NCBI GenBank assembly: GCA_028877215.1
Contig: JAPPFJ010000016.1
Location: forward strand, 17,872 to 81,871
DNA from: Gemmatimonadota bacterium
GTDB lineage: Bacteria; Latescibacterota; UBA2968; GCA-2709665
Reading direction: 5' to 3'
DNA: 64,000 nucleotides
Positions 8,674 through 16,690 of the stretch are shown here, one piece after another. Position 1 is the stretch's first letter; every line of letters begins with the position of its first letter. A model generated the notes under the pieces. It worked only from the letters and a program-made list of their open reading frames with translations, did no database searches and was not told where the DNA came from. A program made the translations under genes and the position numbers.

Positions 8674-8910
8674 ATGCCCAGAATCGACATCGAATACTGC
8701 GCGGCTTGAGGCTACGAAGACGAGACCGTCAGTTTGACGGACAGGCTTCTGAGAGAATTCAAGCAGGATATCGAAGGCTTCACGCTCATTCCCTCCGGCG
8801 GCGGACGATTTGAAGTTACCATCGACGGCGACCTCGCCTTTTCCAAGCTCAAAGAGGGCCGCTTTCCCGAGTATGAAGAAATCCAGCCCGAAATAGCGAA
8901 ACGTATATGA
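8674..8910 (+). CDS. selW: SelW-like (Rdx family) selenoprotein with in-frame UGA (Sec)
   Basis: AAGGAGG lies 6 bases before the ATG at 8674. Read with the TGA at 8707-8709 as selenocysteine, the product is 78 residues: MPRIDIEYCAAU, then GYEDETVSLTDRLLREF, and on to a TGA stop at 8908-8910. CAAU-GY aligns with the CGAU-GY redox motif of SelW. The downstream pattern (a Leu-rich helix, then GGGRFEVTIDGDLAFSKLKE) matches the SelW strand FFEV..GKL.HSKK. The TGA is exactly at the SelW Sec position and the frame is open on both sides. A hairpin suited to a bacterial SECIS follows. Rdx proteins are thioredoxin-fold redox proteins. The gene has its own promoter and terminator. A cysteine homologue with a nonsense mutation is the alternative, but the position makes Sec far more likely. 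Confidence 0.9.
8716..8749 (+). promoter_or_regulatory. Candidate bacterial SECIS hairpin
   Basis: Just after the UGA, CCGTCA (8726-8731) pairs with TGACGG (8735-8740) around a GTT loop that begins with G. A lower stem GAAG/CTTC (8716-8719 with 8746-8749) flanks it. The loop lies about 22 nt after the UGA, inside the known bacterial SECIS spacing, and the loop G matches the consensus for SelB binding. Confidence 0.7.
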
Positions 8911-8928
8911 TACATCGCAGGAAACGGG

Positions 8929-8963
8929 GGTCGAGGCTGCTGAAAAGCGCTTCGACCTTTTTT
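8929..8963 (+). terminator. Rho-independent terminator after the selenoprotein gene
   Basis: GGTCGA (8929-8934) pairs with TCGACC (8952-8957), extended inward by GC pairs, followed by six T then GTTTT. It belongs to the GGTCGA-stem terminator family also seen at 12448, 16122 and 18302. Confidence 0.85.
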
Positions 8964-9032
8964 GTTTTGGAACCCATACCTGCGGCCGATCGCCGGCACA
9001 ACGAATCGTCCAGACTATCGGAGTAAAGCACG

Positions 9033-10079
9033 ATGAACAGAATGTGCACTCGCAATCTCATCGTACTGTCAGCCCTTGTCGCCACGGGGTCGATTTCAGG
9101 TTGTGCCGGCAGGAGCGTCTCCGTTCTCGTAACCCGTCCGGCCGACATCAATCTAAGCGAGTATAACAGGATCGCGATTGGCGAAATCAAGGGTTCCGGA
9201 AGCGGTTTCGTATCGAAACTGGATGATCTGGGTAAATTTCTGCAGGGCGTGGAATCCAGTGACACGTGGATCCGACGATTCGCCGCCGAGATGTCGCAGG
9301 CCCTCGCACAGTCCGATCAATTTGAAATTCTCGACTATGAGAGTCTGATGGCCGGACGCGGCAGGGAAGACGATATCGGAAACGTCGTGCTCATCTCGGG
9401 CGGCCTCCTGGCTTACGACTACGACGAGGAGGATACAAGCGAGGACGCAAAGGACAAAAAGACAAACAGGAAAACCAAAAGGCTGGAATACAGACGCAAG
9501 GGTACAGCACACGTCGAAGTTCAGCTGCGCGTCGTGGATCTGCAGACGTCCAGGATTCTGGCCAGCAGTAATTTTTCCGGGCGTAAAACGATAAGAACCT
9601 CCGGGAAGACTCCGGCGAAGGCCAGTATCGACAACGCAGATCGGCGGCGGCTCTTCGCCGCATGCCGGGCCGATATCGTGCAGGCCCTGGAACGGATGAT
9701 CGTGCCATATACCGAACGCGTATTTGTATCGTTTGAAACCGACAAGGGAATGCCTGAATTGGAAAGCGGTTTCAAAATGGTCCAGATGGGTAACTGGGAC
9801 GCCGCGGTCGCCATCTTTCAGGAGACAATACGGACTTACTCCAATTCTCCCGAGATCCACAAGGCCTACTACAATCTTGGACTGAGCTGCATGTATTCGG
9901 ACCGGTTCGACCAGGCGCGCGCCGCTCTACAGGAGGCCTACGCCCGGAAGTCCAGTGGGAAATTCAGAAATGCCATCCTGGAATTAGGCAGACGTGAGGA
10001 AGAGAAACGCCGGCTTGACGAGCAGACGACGATCGATCAGGGGACCGGGGAAAACAAGAAAACGGAGACCAAGCAATAA
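9033..10079 (+). CDS. Lipoprotein with CsgG-like/DUF6340-like domain and TPR repeats
   Basis: This 348-residue protein has a type II signal peptide with lipobox ISGC (Cys about residue 24), so it is predicted lipid-anchored. Residues 35-230 look like the CsgG/TolB-N type fold of lipoprotein assembly factors: YNRIAIGEIKG, a helix with IRRFAAEMSQALAQ, FEILDYESLMAGRG, and VEVQLRVVDLQTSRILAS. Residues about 255-325 form two TPR-like repeats (AVAIFQETIRTYSNSPEIHK, AYYNLGLSCMYSDRFDQA). The C-terminus is charged and disordered. GGAG precedes the ATG. The family is linked to envelope or secretion complexes, but the exact role here is unknown. It lies between the selenoprotein terminator and phoX. Confidence 0.8.
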   Translation: MNRMCTRNLIVLSALVATGSISGCAGRSVSVLVTRPADINLSEYNRIAIGEIKGSGSGFVSKLDDLGKFLQGVESSDTWIRRFAAEMSQALAQSDQFEILDYESLMAGRGREDDIGNVVLISGGLLAYDYDEEDTSEDAKDKKTNRKTKRLEYRRKGTAHVEVQLRVVDLQTSRILASSNFSGRKTIRTSGKTPAKASIDNADRRRLFAACRADIVQALERMIVPYTERVFVSFETDKGMPELESGFKMVQMGNWDAAVAIFQETIRTYSNSPEIHKAYYNLGLSCMYSDRFDQARAALQEAYARKSSGKFRNAILELGRREEEKRRLDEQTTIDQGTGENKKTETKQ

Positions 10080-10151
10080 GGGCTCACGGCCTCCGTGTCG
10101 GCGGGGAGGCAGCCATCTTAGTATGTTCACTGCTGAGGGAGGATTGAAGAG

Positions 10152-11519
10152 ATGCCAGTCACCAGAAGACAGTTTCTGAAGTCGGCGGCCGCGGTCAGCA
10201 TTGGATTCCAGGGGCTGCAGAGCTACGTGATCTGGGGGGAGACCCTTGGGGAGGGGATCGCCGTGGGCTACGGCCCCATGCTGCCGGATCCGGGCGGGAT
10301 CATCGACCTGCCCAAGGGCTTTACCTACAGTGTGATCTCCCGCACCGGCGACGAGATGGACGATGGCCTGCGGGTGCCGGGCCTGCCCGACGCCATGGCC
10401 GCCTTTCCAGGTGCGGAGGGACGAACCCTGCTGGTCTGCAACCACGAACTCAGTGCGGGGGCCCACAAGGTCGGCGCCTTTGGCGATGAGAACGAGCGTC
10501 TCCGCAAAGTGCCTCGCGAGCGGTTCTACGACTGGGGCCACGGCGACCCGCCCCAGGGAGGAACGACGACCTTCGTACTCGGCCCCGACGGTGAGTTGGA
10601 GAAACATTACCTCAGCCTGGCAGGCACCGTGCGCAACTGCGCCGGCGGCCTCACCCCCTGGGGGAGCTGGATCACCTGCGAAGAAACGACCCAGCGCGCC
10701 GACGACGACCACGAACAGGACCACGGGTACAACTTCGAGGTCCCGGCAGGACCGGATACGGGGCCGGCGGAACCGGTTGCCTTGAAGGCGATGGGCCGCT
10801 TCAACCACGAGGCCGTGGCCGTCCATCCGGCGACGGGCATCGTCTATCAGACCGAAGACGCCGGCGACGGTCTCGTCTACCGCTACCTGCCCGACGAGCC
10901 CGGACGTCTCGCGGCCGGTGGCAGGCTGCAGGCGCTCATGGCCCTCGACCGGCCGAGCCTGGACACGGACAACCACGGGTCGCAGACCGTCGCTCCCGGG
11001 GACCGTCTGGCCGCGGCCTGGGTCGACATGGAGGACGTGGAGTCACCGGAGAATGACCTGCGCGACCAGGGCTTCGACAAGGGCGCCGCCCGCTTCTCCC
11101 GCGGCGAGGGCATGTGGTACGGCCGGGAAGCCGTCTACTTCGCATGCACCAGCGGCGGCACGAAGAAGAAGGGACAGGTGTGGCGCTACGAGCCGAGCCC
11201 CAACGAGGGGACACCCGACGAAACCGCCGCGCCAGGAACCCTTGAGCTGTTCATCGAGCCCAACGACGGCAACCTGGTTGAGAACTGCGATAACCTCACG
11301 GTGGCGCCCTGGGGCGACCTCGTACTTTGCGAGGACGGCGGAGGGGACAACCATCTGGTAGGGGTCACGCCGGAGGGGCGGCTCTACAAGCTCGGCCGCA
11401 ACGCCTTCAACGAGTCCGAGTTCGCCGGCGCCACGTTCTCGCCCGACGGCCGCACGCTCTACGCCAACATCCAGTCGCCCGGGATCACACTGGCCATCAC
11501 CGGGCCGTGGACGGGCTGA
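10152..11519 (+). CDS. phoX: PhoX-family alkaline phosphatase (DUF839), Tat-exported
   Basis: This 455-residue protein begins with a twin-arginine signal (TRRQFLKSAAA), so it folds in the cytoplasm before export. The mature part has the DUF839/PhoX beta-propeller features: DLPKGFTYSVISRTG, LLVCNHELS, GGLTPWGSWITCEET, HEAVAVHPATGIVYQTEDAG, and a C-terminal propeller strand FSPDGRTLYANIQSPG. PhoX enzymes are Ca2+/Fe-dependent phosphomonoesterases that release phosphate from organic esters. GGGAGGA lies just upstream of the ATG. It is somewhat shorter than classical PhoX, so a related esterase activity is possible. Confidence 0.9.
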   Translation: MPVTRRQFLKSAAAVSIGFQGLQSYVIWGETLGEGIAVGYGPMLPDPGGIIDLPKGFTYSVISRTGDEMDDGLRVPGLPDAMAAFPGAEGRTLLVCNHELSAGAHKVGAFGDENERLRKVPRERFYDWGHGDPPQGGTTTFVLGPDGELEKHYLSLAGTVRNCAGGLTPWGSWITCEETTQRADDDHEQDHGYNFEVPAGPDTGPAEPVALKAMGRFNHEAVAVHPATGIVYQTEDAGDGLVYRYLPDEPGRLAAGGRLQALMALDRPSLDTDNHGSQTVAPGDRLAAAWVDMEDVESPENDLRDQGFDKGAARFSRGEGMWYGREAVYFACTSGGTKKKGQVWRYEPSPNEGTPDETAAPGTLELFIEPNDGNLVENCDNLTVAPWGDLVLCEDGGGDNHLVGVTPEGRLYKLGRNAFNESEFAGATFSPDGRTLYANIQSPGITLAITGPWTG

Positions 11520-11603
11520 GCCACGGCCCTGGTCAAGTCACTGGCGCCGCCGCGACCGGAAGAACGAGAATCGGCGGTGTGGCGTGGAGGGTATACGTTC
11601 ACC

Positions 11604-12395
11604 ATGTCAATGCCAACTACACGCAAGGCGCCCGACCCCAAAGCCTGCGCCGTCGCCCGGGCGGTTGGCGAAGCGGTCCGCCCGAACCGGGTCATCCTGT
11701 TCGGCTCTCGAGCCCGCGGCGACTACAGCCCGCATTCGGATATCGACCTGCTCATCATCACCGACGCTGACACCAAGGGCCAAAAAAAGTATCAAGACAC
11801 GAGCGAGACAGCTCACCGCAAGGCGGAGGAACTGTATGGCGACTTAATCTGCGTCGATCTGGGCGAGAAGGCCTTCCACGACGGTCGCCGGGCGCGAAAC
11901 CACGTGGCGGGACAGGCCGCCCGCGACGGTTTTGACGGGAACGGTGACAAAGTAGACTACGAAAACCCGGAACCGTCCAACTGGCCCGATGTACGGCAGC
12001 GCATCGCCAATGCCAGGCGGAGTCTCAGAGATCTGGAAGTCCTTGTGGAAGACTCCCGGTCTTCTCAGGAACTGATCGGGTTTACCGCACAGCAGGCAAT
12101 GGAAAACGCGCTGAAAGGGTGGATTTCAGCGCTTGATGCCGACTATCGTAACACGCACGATCTGGCGAAGCTTGCCGCAATCGTGCGACAGCATCCCGAT
12201 GAAATCCATGCGCCGGCCGGTGAGAAGCTGGCGTGGCTTACCCGGTACGCTGTACGATACGGCTATGCAGACGCGCAGGTGGTCATCGATGATCGCGATG
12301 CGCTGCTTTCGGCGGTGACCGAAACCGTTGAGGCAATTATCGCCCGCATACGTGCGCTGAATGCAGCACCGGCAGGGGAGCCTGGAACCGAATAG
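11604..12395 (+). CDS. Fused MNT nucleotidyltransferase - HEPN domain protein, copy 1
   Basis: From the ATG at 11604 the protein has 263 residues. Residues about 15-95 are a minimal nucleotidyltransferase: FGSRARGDYS, then HSDIDLLII (acidic pair near 46/48) and a third acidic strand VDL. Residues about 125-255 are a HEPN domain with FTAQQAMENALKGW and YRNTHDLAKL. MNT and HEPN are usually separate proteins of a toxin-antitoxin pair, in which the MNT protein modifies and silences the HEPN RNase; here they are one polypeptide. A close relative is at 15268-16065. This copy keeps the catalytic G-S motif but lacks three residues between VDL and the following helix. A perfect terminator follows. Confidence 0.85.
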   Translation: MSMPTTRKAPDPKACAVARAVGEAVRPNRVILFGSRARGDYSPHSDIDLLIITDADTKGQKKYQDTSETAHRKAEELYGDLICVDLGEKAFHDGRRARNHVAGQAARDGFDGNGDKVDYENPEPSNWPDVRQRIANARRSLRDLEVLVEDSRSSQELIGFTAQQAMENALKGWISALDADYRNTHDLAKLAAIVRQHPDEIHAPAGEKLAWLTRYAVRYGYADAQVVIDDRDALLSAVTETVEAIIARIRALNAAPAGEPGTE

Positions 12396-12447
12396 GGACG
12401 ACCGTAGGTCAAGCGTCCAACGCTTTTTTGCGTTCGTGCATCAAGAA

Positions 12448-12484
12448 TGAGGGTCGGAGCTGCTCAAGCTCCGACCCTCATTTT
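12448..12484 (+). terminator. Rho-independent terminator after MNT-HEPN copy 1
   Basis: TGAGGGTCGGAGC (12448-12460) and its exact complement (12468-12480) form a 13 bp stem with a 7-base loop, then TTTT. Confidence 0.85.
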
Positions 12485-12925
12485 GCTTAAGAATGCCTAC
12501 CGGTGCCGCCGGCCTGGTTCTTACGCCTTCCCTCACATCGGCTATCGCCCCCACAGAGCCTCATCACCCAAGTCGAAACGCCACCAATCGGCTGGCGTCG
12601 CGCCTCCTCGTCAATGACTCCTGCGAACAGCCGGACTGACCCGTGCGCTCCCTGCGAATGATGGGCATACCACGCATATCGTCTCGAGCAAGTTTACTTG
12701 GTCCCCCGTCTGAATTGCGAGTCCGGTCCGGACGGATTTCCGCATCTCGTACCTCTGCAGAATCCAATGTATGGGTGGGTTCGCGTGGCGAAACGGCTGA
12801 ATATGCCAGTGGCTGGAATGTCAGCAATACTTCAACAAAAAATGTGTCAAAAATCACAACTAATTTAACAACAATACTACAAATCGACGTCGGGAACTTC
12901 CCGCTTGAACAGGTGTTCAATCTAA
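12485..12925. other. Non-coding stretch, no supported gene
   Basis: Open frames exist on both strands, but none has a ribosome binding site, a recognisable motif or convincing codon use. The right part (about 12830-12890) is locally AT-rich. It lies between the terminator and a MITE. Confidence 0.5.
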
Positions 12926-13111
12926 GAAGCTGTTCTAAAATTCGCGGTGCGTTCCCAAGCGCGAGCGAAAGGGTGTCGGTCAAGGCGGGCGAATTCGCCT
13001 AAGAGAGGCGAGCAAGCGCAGCCACGACCTCTCAATACGGGTGGATTTGACCAACGCAGACCGACGCCTTTGCAGCCGCGCGACGACCGCCGGGGATTTT
13101 AGAACAGCTTC
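12926..13111. mobile_element. MITE with 16 bp perfect terminal inverted repeats
   Basis: The left end GAAGCTGTTCTAAAAT (12926-12941) is exactly repeated inverted at 13096-13111, giving a 186 bp element with no coding capacity. TAA flanks both ends (12923-12925 and 13112-13114), consistent with a 3 bp target duplication as made by some IS5-family transposases. No partner transposase is in the window. Confidence 0.8.
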
Positions 13112-13396
13112 TAAACCAACGACGCGTGCGGCCTCGCACTGAACGGATGGAGGCGTTTCACCGAGTGGGATAGCGGGCACTACACCATTGCATTGACGGC
13201 AAAGTGCGCAACGACGTCGACCAGGGATGGCGGCGGCACAGGTCGGAGCCGATGTCCGGCTTCGGCCCTGGGGGCCGGGTTGGGATCGTTGCCGCTACTG
13301 TCCGTTCCGTCCAGTTGGTGCCCGCCGGGGAGGGTGTGACAGCTTTGTAATGCACATTCCGGCCAGCCACCTAAAAGAACACAGGAGATCGATTTC

Positions 13397-14299
13397 ATGC
13401 GCAACTCAAACCGCAAGACTGTGCGGCTGCTGATCGCATCCATTTCGATGTTTTCGCTCAACGTCGGCCTTACCGCATGCGGCGGCAAGGGCCTGGGTTC
13501 CGAAAGCGGTTCCTTCGTGAGCGACGGCAATAGCCGCGGTGTATTCAAGTCCATTCAGTTGGCGAAGGACGAGAGCTTTTCGGGTCTTCTGAAAGACACC
13601 GAAGTTGCGGTCCTCTTCGACCCGGTGAACCGCAAGTTCGTCGGACGGCTGCGCAATGAAGCCACCGCCGCCGTCTGTGACGTCAGAGCCTCGGTTCTGC
13701 TGGACGGCGCCTTGACCGTCAACACCACGACGTCAGGCATACCGTACAATTTGGCAGGACTAACCCGCGATGGCCGCGCGAGCTTCGAGTTCCAGGTTTC
13801 CGACGCCTCCTTTAATGCGTGGAGCTTCCAGGTCGAGACCTTCGGATGCAGCAGCGCGCCCTCGGGGACGGAAAGCGGTTCAGGCGAAGGTTCGGGCGAG
13901 CACGGCGGTTCGGGAGAGGGCGGTTCCGGCGAAGGCCCTGGCGAGCACGGCGGTTCGGGCGAAGGCTCAGGAGAGGGCGGCTCCGGTGAAGGCTCCGAGG
14001 GTTCGCCGCCCATACCGATTACGGAACCCTACTCCGGTACGTTTCAGAACCAGAACTTCGAGTTCGTCTACGACGCCACAACCCGCGCGTTCCGGGGAAC
14101 CGTGGAAAATCCCACCGGCCTGACCATCTGCCAGTCGCGGACCGAGATCCACGCGAGCGCCGGCAACCGGGTCATTGAATTAGGACCGACGATACCGGTG
14201 GATCTGGCGCCTGGCGACCTCATCAAGATCGTCATGTCGGCGCCTGGCCACGCGGTGGATACCTACGTGTTGCACCCTGAATCGAGCCCCTGTCAATAA
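13397..14299 (+). CDS. Lipoprotein with two related domains joined by a Gly-Ser-Glu repeat linker
   Basis: This 300-residue protein has a lipoprotein signal (lipobox LTAC, Cys about residue 28). Two similar domains are separated by a low-complexity linker, about residues 158-205, built from GSGEG, GEHGGSGEG and close variants. Domain 1 (about 58-155) and domain 2 (about 212-300) share the pattern YSG/FSG-L..., V.FDP..R.F.G...N, a cysteine (CDV / CQS), and a cysteine near the end. This suggests an internal duplication and one disulfide per domain. The function is unknown; a surface-exposed binding protein on a flexible tether is an inference. AGGAG lies 8 bases upstream of the ATG. The linker DNA is itself repetitive, so copy number may vary. 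Confidence 0.8.
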   Translation: MRNSNRKTVRLLIASISMFSLNVGLTACGGKGLGSESGSFVSDGNSRGVFKSIQLAKDESFSGLLKDTEVAVLFDPVNRKFVGRLRNEATAAVCDVRASVLLDGALTVNTTTSGIPYNLAGLTRDGRASFEFQVSDASFNAWSFQVETFGCSSAPSGTESGSGEGSGEHGGSGEGGSGEGPGEHGGSGEGSGEGGSGEGSEGSPPIPITEPYSGTFQNQNFEFVYDATTRAFRGTVENPTGLTICQSRTEIHASAGNRVIELGPTIPVDLAPGDLIKIVMSAPGHAVDTYVLHPESSPCQ

Positions 14300-14367
14300 C
14301 GAGAGGTCGCCAGGGCCGCATAGGCCATATCGACAAGGAGCATCTGATAAACCGCACTACGAGAACG

Positions 14368-14400
14368 AGGGCCGAGGCTATGTATAAATGCCTCGATCCT
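14368..14400 (+). terminator. Probable terminator after the repeat-linker lipoprotein
   Basis: AGGGCCGAGGC (14368-14378) pairs imperfectly with GCCTCGATCCT (14390-14400), followed by a T-rich stretch. It is a diverged member of the GGTCGA-stem hairpin family. Confidence 0.55.
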
Positions 14401-14760
14401 TCATTGTTTCCCAATCATGTTTTCCAGCGACTGCGCCATCGCGGCTTCGCTACATTTGGCCGCAACTGTGTGTTTCCACAATAGGCCGCGGAATTATCCG
14501 CGAAATGTTCTCCTCACATCTGTGCCCGCCCTCTCAGGGAACTTTTCTGAAGCCGGGTTGGGCATTCCCGTCTGCCCGTCTACCTGTTTTTCCGCGCCAA
14601 TTCAGTCATAAAACAGCTTGCGGCGTTAATAAAGGACGCCCCGTTTTGTCCGCAGGCCCCGTCTTCGAACCGGCGGTTAGCCGATGTCCGCCAGGCGCGT
14701 CTGCGTATTTTGCGGGACGAAGGATTTTTTCCATCTGTGTCTGCCTTTTTGAAGGACCCT
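14388..14760. repeat. Non-coding block duplicated at 16155-16560, copy 1
   Basis: Shared segments in the same order include CGCGGCTTCG.TACATTTGGC, ATCCGCGAAATG, ATTCCCGTCTGCCCGTCT, GCAGGCCCCGT.TTCGAAC and GCGTATTTTGCG.GACGA. Spacing differs by small indels. Neither copy holds a convincing gene. The blocks lie downstream of the lipoprotein gene and of MNT-HEPN copy 2 respectively. Confidence 0.7.
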
Positions 14761-14893
14761 GTATTTCAGCCGCAATAATGCCCTGTGTGCTCGAATTCCG
14801 TATATTGATTTGACTGACATCGAATGCAAGTGGGTTATTCTTCCGTCCCTCTGATTGGGCGATGGAAAGAACCTCCATTGAGGAAACCCGGTC

Positions 14894-15130
14894 AACACGA
14901 TTCAAACGATAGACGACCTCATTCGCATCCTGGACGACAAACCTGAATGGGCCGATGCCCTGCGTGGCCGGTCATTGACGTAGGAACTGATTGAATTTTC
15001 TGAAATGTTCACACAGTTTGCAGCAGAGGTGCAGAGGTTCGTCGAGACCACCAACCGGTGCTCTGCCGCGCTCGATAACAGCGTGGCGTCTATCCAGGAC
15101 GATGTTGTTGTGTCGTCGTCCGCACTATAG
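14894..15130 (+). pseudogene. Decayed gene: N-terminus of a coiled-coil / nuclease-associated family with an in-frame stop
   Basis: Reading from 14894 gives NTIQTIDDLIRILDDKPEWA, DALRGRSLT, a TAG stop at 14981-14983, then ELIEFSEMFTQFAAEVQRFV and a helical tail to a TAG at 15128-15130. The pattern 'tvddLi.iL.d.PeW...lR...Lt.eLle.pe.f..f..e' is familiar as the start of many bacterial coiled-coil proteins linked to Uma2/PD-(D/E)XK-type nuclease domains. It lacks a proper start codon and a C-terminal domain. It is best read as a remnant. Confidence 0.6.
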
Positions 15131-15267
15131 GCCGCTGATCGTTCGCGTTTCCGCATCGAAAATCCTATCGATGAGGAGTCGCCATCCGTGCCCTCACTCT
15201 CCCGGGTCCGCCGTTATGGCCGGACGACCGGAATAAGACTGCGCAACTCGGAAGGTCTACGTTGACC

Positions 15268-16065
15268 ATGCCAAAGCTACCGACACCCAAGGCGCCCGAC
15301 CCGAAAGCCTGCGCCGTAGCCACGGCGGTTGGCGAGGCGGTCCGCCCTGACCGGGTCATTCTGTTCGGACCGCGCGCACGGGGCGACTACAGCACGCATT
15401 CGGACATCGACCTGCTCGTCATCACCGACTCCGATTCCACGGACCGGCAGGAGTACCAGGACATGAGCGCGGCGGCCCACCGCAGAGTCGAAGAATTGTA
15501 CGGCAGTCCGATCGGCGTCGATCTGGTCCACCTGAGCGAGCGGGCCTTCCACGACGGTCGCCGGGCGCGAAACCATGTGGCAGGCCAAGCCGTTCGTGAT
15601 GGATTCGACGGAAACGGTGACAAAGTAGAATACGACAACCCGGAACCGTCCAACTGGCCTGACATCCGGCGGCGTATCGCCAATGCTGAGCGCGAACTCG
15701 GCGCTCTAAAGGTTCTCGTAGAGGCCAATTCCGCTCAGGAAGCCATCGGGTTTCACGCACAGCAGGCAATGGAAAACGCGCTGAAAGGGTGGATTTCTGC
15801 GCTTGACGTAGACTACGGCAACACCCACGATCTGGCGACGCTTGCCGCTATCGTTCGGCGGCATCCCGGCGAATGCCACATCCCGGCCGGTGAAAAGCTG
15901 GCGTGGCTGACCGCGTATGCCGTGCGGTACCGATACTCAGACCCACAGGTGGTCATCGAAGACCGCGATGCGCTACTTTCGGCGGTGACCGAAACCGTCG
16001 AGGCAGTCATTGCCCGCATACGTGCGCTGAATGAAACAGCGGCAGAGGCGCCCGGGACCGAATAG
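15268..16065 (+). CDS. Fused MNT nucleotidyltransferase - HEPN domain protein, copy 2 (G-S motif altered to G-P)
   Basis: From the ATG at 15268 this is 265 residues and is a close paralogue of the protein at 11604-12395, with near-identical stretches such as QQAMENALKGWISALD and FHDGRRARNHVAGQA. The HSDIDLLVI acidic pair, the third acidic strand GVDLV and the HEPN segment with THDLATL are intact. The conserved serine of the nucleotidyltransferase G-S motif is replaced (FGPRARGDYS instead of FGSRARGDYS), which may weaken or abolish nucleotidyl transfer. GGAAGG lies upstream. An HEPN-MNT toxin-antitoxin-like function is inferred from the family. Confidence 0.85.
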   Translation: MPKLPTPKAPDPKACAVATAVGEAVRPDRVILFGPRARGDYSTHSDIDLLVITDSDSTDRQEYQDMSAAAHRRVEELYGSPIGVDLVHLSERAFHDGRRARNHVAGQAVRDGFDGNGDKVEYDNPEPSNWPDIRRRIANAERELGALKVLVEANSAQEAIGFHAQQAMENALKGWISALDVDYGNTHDLATLAAIVRRHPGECHIPAGEKLAWLTAYAVRYRYSDPQVVIEDRDALLSAVTETVEAVIARIRALNETAAEAPGTE

Positions 16066-16121
16066 CAACGTCAGGTCTTCTCCACGTCACCAGACGAATC
16101 TGATGTACGTAGTTGACTCGC

Positions 16122-16158
16122 AGGGTCGAAGCCGCTATCGTGCGCTTCGGCCCTTTTT
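16122..16158 (+). terminator. Rho-independent terminator after MNT-HEPN copy 2
   Basis: AGGGTCGAAGC (16122-16132) pairs with GCTTCGGCCCT (16144-16154), an 11 bp stem with one G-T pair, followed by five T. Confidence 0.8.
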
Positions 16159-16560
16159 CTATGTCCAAACGCCGTTTACAGCTACTGCGAAATCGCGGCT
16201 TCGTTACATTTGGCCGCAGTATCATCCGCGAAATGGTCGCCCTCACATTTGCGCCCACTCGCTGAGGAAGCTTTTTTAAAGGTGGGGCATACATTCCCGT
16301 CTGCCCGTCTCATTGTCCTACCAGCAGAATTCAGACTGATCAGGTTGAGATACGGCGTCGGGATCCGGCCATCCAGGAGCGAGTAGACGACATCAGCGCC
16401 CTGACGTTGAAATTCACACCGGAGGATCGTCAGACACCCGTTCCGTTGCAGGCCCCGTTTTCGAACTGGATGTGAGCCGAAGTCCGCTGGGCGCGTCCGC
16501 GTATTTTGCGTGACGAGGGGTCTTTTGCATCTTGACGGATTGTGTTGCGACTTTGCGATG
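16155..16560. repeat. Non-coding block duplicated from 14388-14760, copy 2
   Basis: It carries the same ordered segments as copy 1 with small indels. A minus-strand frame preserves a weak QNTRTRPAD / QNTQTRLAD similarity between the copies, but no intact gene. The remainder up to the promoter at 16691 shows nothing else I can identify. Confidence 0.65.
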
Positions 16561-16690
16561 GGGGATGTACTTTTGCCCCGGAATTCGGATGCTGTTGAGA
16601 AATCATCAACCATGGCACTTGATGCCCACGACTGCCCCACCAGCGTCAGGACCTGGCACCGTAACTTTAGCGAAGGGAGAGTAATAACCC

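Noticed and set aside
8674..8709. Reading TGA at 8707 as a true stop, leaving a 12-codon peptide
   Set aside because: The frame continues with SelW-like sequence, and the UGA falls exactly at the family Sec position with a candidate SECIS after it.
12564..12983. 139-residue minus-strand frame (and 12643-13002 on plus)
   Set aside because: Both extend into the MITE end, show no motif and have no translation signals.
13860..14005. CRISPR or tandem-repeat array
   Set aside because: The periodicity encodes the Gly-Ser-Glu linker in frame; units are short and lack spacers. No CRISPR array was seen anywhere in the window.
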